Below, piece after piece: positions 58,194 to 64,000 of a stretch of 64,000 bases of DNA. Numbering within the stretch: the stretch's first letter is position 1; each line of letters begins with the position of its first letter. The translations under genes and the position numbers were made by a program. Source of the DNA: Pseudomonas sp. FP2309 (GTDB lineage: Bacteria > Pseudomonadota > Gammaproteobacteria > Pseudomonadales > Pseudomonadaceae); the NCBI RefSeq assembly GCF_030687575.1, contig NZ_CP117439.1:2781501-2845500 (forward strand), given 5' to 3'. The notes under the pieces are model-generated. The model did no database searches, was not told where the DNA came from, and worked only from the letters and a program-made list of their open reading frames with translations.

Positions 58194-59648
58194 ATGGACA
58201 TCCAGAACCTGCTGGACATCGAAGACGCCACCGGCCTGGCCGAATGTGTCAGGCGCGGCGACGTGCAACCTGGCGAGCTGCTGGAGGCGGTGATTGATCG
58301 TATTGAACGGGTCGAACCTCAGCTCAATGCGGTCGCCGAGCGGCTTTATGATGCCGCCCGTACGGCGGCACTCGCATCGCGGCCGGGTCACGGCGTGTTC
58401 GCCGGGGTACCGACCTTGATCAAGGACCTGTTTTCGCCGGTCAACGGCGCGGCGATGACCAATGGCTCGCAAGCGCTGGGAGGCTTTCGCGCGGACTTTG
58501 AAGCTGAGCACGTAAGCCGTATCCGCCGTGCCGGGTGTGTGATTCTCGGCACCAGCACCTCACCCGAGTTCGGCACGTCGTACTCCACCGAATCCAAGCG
58601 CTTTGGCGCCACACGCAACCCCTGGAATATCGGCCACAGCGCTGGCGGTTCCAGCGGCGGCGCGGCCGCTTTGGTGGCGGCCCGTGTCGTACCGTTTGCC
58701 CATGGCAACGACGGCGGCGGTTCCTTGCGTGTGCCGGCGTCCTGCTGTGGGGTGTTCGGCCTCAAGCCCAGCCGTGGGCTGTTGCCGTCCGGGCCGATGG
58801 TCGGCGAGGGCTGGGCCGGCATGGGCACCCCCCATGCGATTACTTTGTCGGTGCGTGACAGCGCCGCGCTGCTGGATGCCACGGCCGGGATGGACCTGGG
58901 CGCACCTTATGCCGCGCCGCTGCAAGCGCAGCCCTATGTCACCGCGCTGCAGCGTGACCCCCGGTCGCTGCGTATTGCCCTCGTTGAGCAACTCGGGCCT
59001 TGGCCGACCTCCAGCGAAAGTGTGGAAGCCGTGCGCCAGGCCGCCAGGTTGTGCGAATCCCTGGGCCACCGCGTTGAACTGGTCAGCTTGCCGGTGGCGC
59101 TGCCGGCGTTTCTCGATCAGGTCTTCACCATCATCGGTGCAAGCACTCGCCACTATGTCGATGTGTTGGGGCAGATGCGCGGTTTCGCTGTGCAGCCTGA
59201 GGAGCTGGAAGCCCGCACCCGCATTATTTTGCGCAGCAAGGGGGATGTCAGTGGGGCGCAGTACGCGGGGGCGGTGGAGTGGATTCATGCCTTAGGTCGG
59301 CAGTTGGCGGTGTTCATGCAGGATTACGACCTGATCCTCACACCGACCCTGGCACGCGAGCCGGTGCCGATCGGTGAGCTGCATCCGCAAGACGACCGCC
59401 TGAGCCTGGAGGAGCTGATTGAACAGTTTCACAGCTACTCGCCGTTCACGGCACTGTTCAATGCCAGCGGGCAACCGGCAATGTCAGTGCCGTTGTACTG
59501 GAGCGCTGCCGGCTTGCCGATGGGCGCCCACTTCGCCGCTCGCTTTGGCGAAGAAAGTACCCTGTTTGCCCTCGCGGCGCAGTTGGAGCGGGCCCAACCC
59601 TGGCGCGGTCGGATACCGCCGGTCAATGCCTGCGTTTCCCGTCGCTAA
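58194..59648 (+). CDS. Amidase-signature-family hydrolase
   Basis: A 484-residue amidase with the Ser-cisSer-Lys triad: the lysine in PTLIKDLF near residue 79, the glycine-serine core HSAGGSSGGAAALVA near 149-163 and the nucleophile serine in GNDGGGSLRVPA near 176. Overall it resembles 6-aminohexanoate-cyclic-dimer hydrolase-like and indoleacetamide-type amidases. A classic AGGAG lies 6 nt before the ATG. Last gene of the cassette. It should release ammonia or an amine from a linear or cyclic amide in the cytoplasm. Confidence 0.87.
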   Translation: MDIQNLLDIEDATGLAECVRRGDVQPGELLEAVIDRIERVEPQLNAVAERLYDAARTAALASRPGHGVFAGVPTLIKDLFSPVNGAAMTNGSQALGGFRADFEAEHVSRIRRAGCVILGTSTSPEFGTSYSTESKRFGATRNPWNIGHSAGGSSGGAAALVAARVVPFAHGNDGGGSLRVPASCCGVFGLKPSRGLLPSGPMVGEGWAGMGTPHAITLSVRDSAALLDATAGMDLGAPYAAPLQAQPYVTALQRDPRSLRIALVEQLGPWPTSSESVEAVRQAARLCESLGHRVELVSLPVALPAFLDQVFTIIGASTRHYVDVLGQMRGFAVQPEELEARTRIILRSKGDVSGAQYAGAVEWIHALGRQLAVFMQDYDLILTPTLAREPVPIGELHPQDDRLSLEELIEQFHSYSPFTALFNASGQPAMSVPLYWSAAGLPMGAHFAARFGEESTLFALAAQLERAQPWRGRIPPVNACVSRR

Positions 59649-59649
59649 A

Positions 59650-59674
59650 TCGATAGTTCACGGCTACCTATCGA
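59650..59674. terminator. Hairpin after the amidase gene
   Basis: Perfect TCGATAG/CTATCGA 7-bp stem with an 11-nt loop, 1 bp after the amidase stop. No clear T-run, so terminator function is tentative. Confidence 0.4.
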
Positions 59675-59700
59675 GCGATGCCGTGGTGCATGTTCTTTAA

Positions 59701-60021
59701 CGAGCGCCCAAGCGTTTTGTTGCTGGTCCTCGGACCAGCTTCAAGAACAATCTGGCCCAGGCCAGTATCAGTGCGGCTGCGGATGTCCTCTCGGCCTCCA
59801 TCTATAACCGGTTAGGTACCCGGTTGGAATTCACCGGGATTCCGGCCAAGGTCGGCGCACGCGCGATTGTCGGTGGCCTGATCGCGGAGGCAGCTTCCGT
59901 ACCGGTGCCCTTGCGGCCTGTGCGAATGAAGCCTTCGTCGCTTCGGTCGGCGACAAGATCTTTGTGGGGCGACATGCACGATCAACTGCTGGCGATGACC
60001 TCGCAACTGATCGACCTGTGC
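59701..60021 (+). pseudogene. Decayed CdiA/filamentous-hemagglutinin fragment (pre-toxin VENN-proximal region)
   Basis: Without any start codon, frame 1 reads FVAGPRTSFKNNLAQASIS then GARAIVGGLIAEAA. A one-base shift continues GGSFRTGALAACANEAFVASV. A shift back gives HDQLLAMTSQLIDL. Joined, these match the alanine/glycine-rich segment upstream of the VENN motif in two-partner-secretion exoproteins (HALVGGL-AEA-GGDF-TGALAAGANEA). At least two frameshifts, no upstream TpsA body and no downstream toxin show a dead remnant of a contact-dependent-inhibition type gene. The call is from remembered family pattern. Confidence 0.65.
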
Positions 60022-60038
60022 GGCCCATGGCATGGGCC
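60022..60038. repeat. Perfect palindrome at the pseudogene junction
   Basis: GGCCCATG-G-CATGGGCC, an 8-bp perfect inverted repeat with one central base, exactly where the hemagglutinin-like fragment ends and AceE-like coding begins. It may be a rearrangement scar. Confidence 0.5.
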
Positions 60039-61486
60039 GCTGGGGGCAAGGCAAGATGATCGCGCACCAGCAGAAACAGCTCGACGCTGAGGCGCTGTTG
60101 GCGTTCCGCGACCGCTTCGCGCTGCCCCTGAGCGACGAGGATGTTCATGCTGCTCGGTTGTTCAAGCCTGAAGCCGACAGCCCTGTGATGCGCTACCTGC
60201 ACAGCTGTCGTCAGGCCCTCCACGGTTATCTGCCAAGCCGAAGCAGCGTTGCAGTGCCTTTGGAAACGCCGGCGGCCAGTGAATTCGCAGGCTTTGCGTC
60301 GGCGGGGGAAAGCAAACCGATGTCCACCACCCTGGCGTTCGTGCGCATGTTGGGCACATTGCTCAAGGCTCCGGTGTTAGGCGAGCGCATCGTGCCGATT
60401 GTGGCCGACGAGGCACGAACGTTCGGCATGGCCAATCTCTTCCACAAGTACGGTATCTATTCGCCCCAAGGCCAACTTTATATACCCGAGGACAAGGATT
60501 CTATCGTGTCGTACCGCGAGGCTCGCGATGGTCAGATCCTTGAGGAAGGCATCACCGAGGCTGGGGCGATGTCTTCATGGATCGCAGCAGGTACCGCCTA
60601 CAGCACCCACGGCATAGCGATGCTGCCGGTGTACATTTTCTATTCCATGTTCGGCTTCCAGCGTGTTGCCGACTTGATCTGGGCCGCGGCTGACCAGCGC
60701 ACCCGCGGCTTTCTGATCGGGGCGACGTCAGGGCGCACGACCCTGGCCGGGGAGGGGTTGCAGCATCAAGACGGTTCAAGCCATGTTGTCGCGGCGACCG
60801 TAGCCAACTGCCGAGCCTACGACCCGGCGTTTGCCGGTGAATTGGCAGTGATTGTGGACCATGGGCTCAAGTGCATGCTGACCGCCCAGGAGGACGTCTT
60901 TTACTACCTCACCGTGACCAATGAAAATTACCTGCAACGGTCGCTGCCGGACGGTGCCGAGGCGGATGTGATCAAGGGCATGTACCTGCTCGACACACTG
61001 GACGCCGGGTCGGACGCGCCGTTGGTGCGCCTGCTTGGAAGCGGCGCGATCCTCAATGAAGTGCTGGCGGCGGCGAACCGGCTGCGCGAGCAATGGGGCG
61101 TGACGGTGCAGGTCTGGAGTGTCACCAGTTTCAGCGAGCTTGAACGCGATGCCAGGACTGCCCAACACGCGCGTCTGGCGGGTGCGCAGACGACACTGGG
61201 ACATGTCGAGCAATGCCTGGGCGGGGCCGCGCCGGTCGTGGCGGCGACGGACTATGTCAGGGCCTATGCGCAACTCATCGCTCCCTATGTCAGTGCGCCG
61301 TTCAAGGTGCTGGGCACGGATGGCTTCGGCTGTTCAGACACCCGGCGCGCCCTGCGGCGTTACTTCGAGGTGGATAGCCAGGCGATCTGCCTGACGGCTC
61401 TCCATGCACTGGTGGAGCAAGGACGCCTGGGCGCAGACACGGTCGCCAAAGCCCGCCGTGTCATGGACGGTACGGATAAGGATTGA
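60032..61486 (+). pseudogene. aceE: N-terminally truncated pyruvate dehydrogenase E1 (AceE-like) fragment
   Basis: The 484-codon open frame matches the C-terminal part of homodimeric pyruvate dehydrogenase E1: AHQQKQLDAEALLAFRDRF, YLHSCRQALHGYLPSR, IVPIVADEARTFGMANLFH, YYSMFGFQRVADL-like, GEGLQHQDGSSH and VLGTDGFGCSDTRRALRR. AceE is about 880 residues. The first roughly 400, with the thiamine-diphosphate GDG motif, are missing. The nominal ATG lies in the junction palindrome without a ribosome site. The retained frame is intact, so the truncation is probably fairly recent. A short independently acting protein cannot be excluded but is unlikely. Confidence 0.8.
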
Positions 61487-61672
61487 CCTAGGTGGTGTTC
61501 CAACTCAGCTACCTGTGGCTGTGGCTGGTGTGGCAGGTGCTGTCATATGATCTTGAGGGTTGGCGTACCTTGCTGGTCGCCAACCATCTGGCTCAGCAGC
61601 AGTGCCTGCAGCTCTTTTGCGGGCCGTTGTGAGTGCCCGGTCATCTAGCGTTTAAGTGTGCGACGGCTTGAA

Positions 61673-62587
61673 TCAAAGACTCTCAGGATCGCCAAAAAAC
61701 ATCTGAATCCGCGACCGCAACCAACGCTCCCCCGGATCATTGTCCTGCGAGCCTCGCCAAGCCATATGCAGTTCAAAACTACGCACCGGCAGCGGTGGGT
61801 CTTCGGCGCGCAAGCCGCCCGCTGAGGTCAGTGCCTGCGCCGCATAGTCCGGGACGGTCGCGAGGATGTCGGTGCCCGCAAGCAAGGTGCCCAGGCCGTT
61901 GAATTGCGGTACGGCCAGTACCACGTGACGTTTGCGGCCGAGCTTTTCCAGTTCTTCATCAATGAACCCGCTCAAATCGCCGGCGAACGACACCAGGGCA
62001 TGGGGGCGGGCGCAGAAGTCGTCCAGGCTCAGGGAGCCCGGTACGCTGTCGGCGCGCAGCAGTTTCGGCATGCTGCGGCGCAGGACTTTGCGTTTGGCGT
62101 TGGCCGGCAGATCGGCGGTGTAGCTGACGCCGATGGAAATTTCGCCGGAAGCCAACAGCCCGGGCATCAGGATGTAGTTGACGCGGCGCACCACCAGCAC
62201 GATGCCGGGAGCTTCGGCACGCAGGCGTTTGAGCAATGGAGGCAGCAGGGCAAATTCAACATCGTCGGACAGGCCGATACGGAACACCGCGGTGCTGGTC
62301 GCCGGGTCGAATTCGGCGGCGCGGCTGACGGCGGTGGAGATCGAGTCCAGCGCCGGGGAGAGCAGGGCGAAGATCTCCACCGCACGGGCCGACGGTTCCA
62401 TGCTGCGGCCGGTGCGCACAAACAGTGGGTCATCAAACAGGCCGCGCAGGCGTGACAATGCCGCGCTGATGGCCGGCTGGCCGAGAAACAGTTTCTCGGC
62501 GGCGCGGGTCACGCTGCGCTCATGCATCAAGGTTTCGAATACGATCAAGAGGTTAAGGTCGACACGACGCAGGTCGTTACGGTTCAT
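61673..62587 (-). CDS. LysR-family regulator (NodD-like)
   Basis: A 304-residue LysR protein of the NodD/NahR-like subgroup: it opens RRVDLNLLIVFETLMHERSVTRAAEKLFLGQPAISAALSRLR with the HTH in residues 10-60, followed by an effector-binding domain. It is divergent from the MDR gene across 268 bp that includes two direct repeats (62688-62722), a likely operator. It probably regulates that oxidoreductase. Effector unknown. Confidence 0.87.
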   Translation of the reverse strand: MNRNDLRRVDLNLLIVFETLMHERSVTRAAEKLFLGQPAISAALSRLRGLFDDPLFVRTGRSMEPSARAVEIFALLSPALDSISTAVSRAAEFDPATSTAVFRIGLSDDVEFALLPPLLKRLRAEAPGIVLVVRRVNYILMPGLLASGEISIGVSYTADLPANAKRKVLRRSMPKLLRADSVPGSLSLDDFCARPHALVSFAGDLSGFIDEELEKLGRKRHVVLAVPQFNGLGTLLAGTDILATVPDYAAQALTSAGGLRAEDPPLPVRSFELHMAWRGSQDNDPGERWLRSRIQMFFGDPESL

Positions 62588-62687
62588 CTTGTGTCCTGGA
62601 AGAGTCAGCGAACTTGACGAGAGCGGTCACGTAAGAACAATGCCCGGCATGAATCTTACGGGCAAAGGCTGGTACTCTGCACCGGCT

Positions 62688-62722
62688 AATTGAGTTTTCC
62701 TACGATCCAATTGAGTTTTTCC
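62688..62722. promoter_or_regulatory. 21-bp-spaced direct repeats in the LysR-MDR gap
   Basis: AATTGAGTTTTCC (62688-62700) and AATTGAGTTTTTCC (62709-62722) start 21 bp apart, two helical turns. The position between divergent LysR and oxidoreductase genes suggests binding sites of the LysR protein. Confidence 0.5.
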
Positions 62723-62855
62723 GCGACTGCTGAGGTCTGCTCCTTACAGGCGGAATCAATGACAGGCATGTCGACTATTAATAGCGACCTGTGGTTTTAC
62801 CGGGAAAGCCCAGATAGAGTTCATGGCATTAGAGGTTACTTTGACGAGGTTTGCG

Positions 62856-63878
62856 ATGTCCCGCACGATCCGTTTTCACAAGTTTGGTCCGGCCGAGGTG
62901 CTCAAATGCGAAGAGCATGCAGCCGCGCAGCCCGCACCGGGCGAAGTGCAGGTGCGTGTCGAAGCGATCGGCGTCAGTTGGTATGACATTTTATGGCGTC
63001 AGAACCTGGCGTCTTCCCATGCACGTCTTCCCTCGGGCCTTGGTCATGAAATGGCCGGGGTTGTGGTTGCCCTGGGCGACGGAGTCGATGATCTGGCGGT
63101 GGGCGATAAAGTGGCCAGTTTTCCGGCCGAGAGCCCTAATGATTACCTGGTGTATGGCGAACAGATTGTGATGCCCCGTTCGGCCCTGACCCGCTACCCG
63201 GACGTCTTGAGCCCTATCGAAGCGAGCGTGCACTACACGCCGCTGTTGATTGCCTATTTTGCCTACGTGGATTTGGCACGGGTCAAACCGGGCCAATTCG
63301 CCCTGGTAACCGACGCCAGCCACTGCGCCGGGCCGTCATTTGTGCAACTGGGCAAGGCCCTGGGTGTGCGGGTGATTGCTGCGACCAAGGACAGCGCAGA
63401 GCGCGAATACCTGCTGTCGCTCGGCGCCGAAAAGGTCATTGTCACCGAAGAGCAGGATCTGCTCATGCAGATCAACAAGTTCACCGACAACCGCGGCGTT
63501 GACGTGGTATTCGATGGTCTGGGGGGGCCACAGATGTCCCTGCTTGGCGATGTCCTGGCGCCCCGTGGCAGCCTGGTGCTGTACGGCTTGCAGGGTGGCA
63601 ACCAGACGCCGTTTCCCGCCTGTGCGGCGTTCCAAAAGAACATTCAGTTCTTTGTGCACTGCATCGGCAACTTTACCGGCAAACCGGAACTGGGGATCAT
63701 CCAGGACCACGTTGCATTGCAACGCGCGCTGCGCGATATCAACCAGTTGACTGCCGACCGGGTGCTCGTCCCGCTGAAAACCACGGTGTTTCCGTTCAAG
63801 CAGTTCGTCGAAGCGCACCGTTACATGGACGAATGTCCATGCCGAGAGCGAGTGGCGTTGCAGGTTGAAGCTGTTTGA
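62856..63878 (+). CDS. Zinc-independent MDR oxidoreductase (quinone-oxidoreductase-like)
   Basis: A 340-residue medium-chain dehydrogenase/reductase. N-terminal GroES-like domain (VEAIGVSWYDILWRQ, GLGHEMAGVVVALGDGVDDLAVGDKV near residues 58-85), then a Rossmann cofactor domain (ALVTDASHCAGPSFVQLGKALGVRVIAATKD, GVDVVFDGLGG near 222). The structural and catalytic zinc cysteines are not evident, as in quinone oxidoreductase/zeta-crystallin relatives. GAGG 7 nt before the ATG at 62856 is preferred over an ATG 11 codons upstream. It probably reduces a quinone or enone with NADPH. Substrate unknown. Confidence 0.85.
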   Translation: MSRTIRFHKFGPAEVLKCEEHAAAQPAPGEVQVRVEAIGVSWYDILWRQNLASSHARLPSGLGHEMAGVVVALGDGVDDLAVGDKVASFPAESPNDYLVYGEQIVMPRSALTRYPDVLSPIEASVHYTPLLIAYFAYVDLARVKPGQFALVTDASHCAGPSFVQLGKALGVRVIAATKDSAEREYLLSLGAEKVIVTEEQDLLMQINKFTDNRGVDVVFDGLGGPQMSLLGDVLAPRGSLVLYGLQGGNQTPFPACAAFQKNIQFFVHCIGNFTGKPELGIIQDHVALQRALRDINQLTADRVLVPLKTTVFPFKQFVEAHRYMDECPCRERVALQVEAV

Positions 63879-64000
63879 GCTGTAGGAGTATTCGCAAATG
63901 AATGCGCCGACGTCTGATCGGATGGGGCAAATGCGCCATTTGTCAGGGCTTAACCTGCGCACCCCCTGACGCGCCACCCTGGCACCTTAGGCCCGCAAAT

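Noticed and set aside
63898..63969. A 23-codon frame after the MDR gene with AGGAG upstream
   Set aside because: Too short and without recognisable similarity. It may be the broken start of a lost gene.
1..64000. tRNA, rRNA, CRISPR arrays, intact insertion sequences, prophage
   Set aside because: Looked for by eye on both strands; none recognised. Short or divergent RNA genes could be missed without a covariance search.

Overview
The window reads as a chromosome segment of a fluorescent-type Pseudomonas. It is GC-rich, carries REP-like hairpins built on GAGGGAGC/GTGGGAGG, has many LysR/AraC/MarR regulators, and holds typical Pseudomonas catabolic and iron-uptake gene sets. I saw no rRNA, tRNA, CRISPR array or intact insertion sequence.

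Layout. (1) 1-3.6 kb: a tricarboxylate/dicarboxylate block on the minus strand (partial CitMHS citrate transporter, DctA, GalD/PrpF-type isomerase) with a divergent LysR gene. (2) 4.7-9.6 kb: a LysR gene divergent from an SDR, a class III aminotransferase and a glutamine-synthetase-like ligase, probably for an amine or amino acid. (3) 9.6-29.4 kb: a complete NIS (NRPS-independent) siderophore locus. The minus-strand operon has a PLP decarboxylase, an SbnA-like synthase, an opine dehydrogenase, one IucA/IucC synthetase, an MFS exporter and a class V aminotransferase. It is followed by fecI-fecR, a TonB transducer-receptor and a FecBCD-type ABC importer. Divergent genes encode a CitE-like lyase, a minimal ParB/Srx-fold (SbnI/SerK-like) protein, a second paralogous TonB receptor and a Fur-like winged-helix protein. 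(4) 29.6-54.8 kb: a tyramine/4-hydroxyphenylacetate (HPA) catabolic island. It has a FeaB-type aldehyde dehydrogenase, two-component HPA 3-hydroxylase (C2 and C1), a PAS chemoreceptor-like protein, a porin, an APC permease, FeaR, MoaF with two SDRs, an FAD amine oxidase with a cupin, and the whole homoprotocatechuate meta-cleavage operon hpaG1-G2-E-D-F-X-H-I with HpaA and two HpaR paralogues. (5) 54.9-59.6 kb: an AraC regulator, SphA-like outer-membrane protein, MFS and amidase cassette. (6) 59.7-61.5 kb: a decayed CdiA/FHA-type exoprotein scrap joined to an N-terminally truncated AceE. (7) 61.7-63.9 kb: a LysR gene divergent from a quinone-oxidoreductase-like MDR gene.

How it works together. 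The siderophore genes encode every step expected for an L-2,3-diaminopropionate (Dap)/citrate siderophore, but the SbnB position is filled by an octopine-dehydrogenase-family enzyme and there is only one NIS synthetase. This suggests a rhizoferrin-like dicitrate joined by a Dap-derived diamine. The two receptors share a promoter element (GTGATAC-N11-TCGACTGGC) placed exactly 47 bp before each start, so one FecI-type sigma factor probably drives both.

The catabolic island would take tyramine to 4-hydroxyphenylacetaldehyde, HPA, homoprotocatechuate, and finally pyruvate plus succinic semialdehyde. Three promoters (aldehyde dehydrogenase, permease, FAD oxidase) share a tandem TGGCA-N8-CAA / CGGCA-N8-CAAG pair at exactly 22-bp spacing, a candidate FeaR regulon. 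A separate palindrome (GTTAA-N4-TTAAC type) precedes feaR, hpaR1 and hpaG1, a candidate HpaR regulon.
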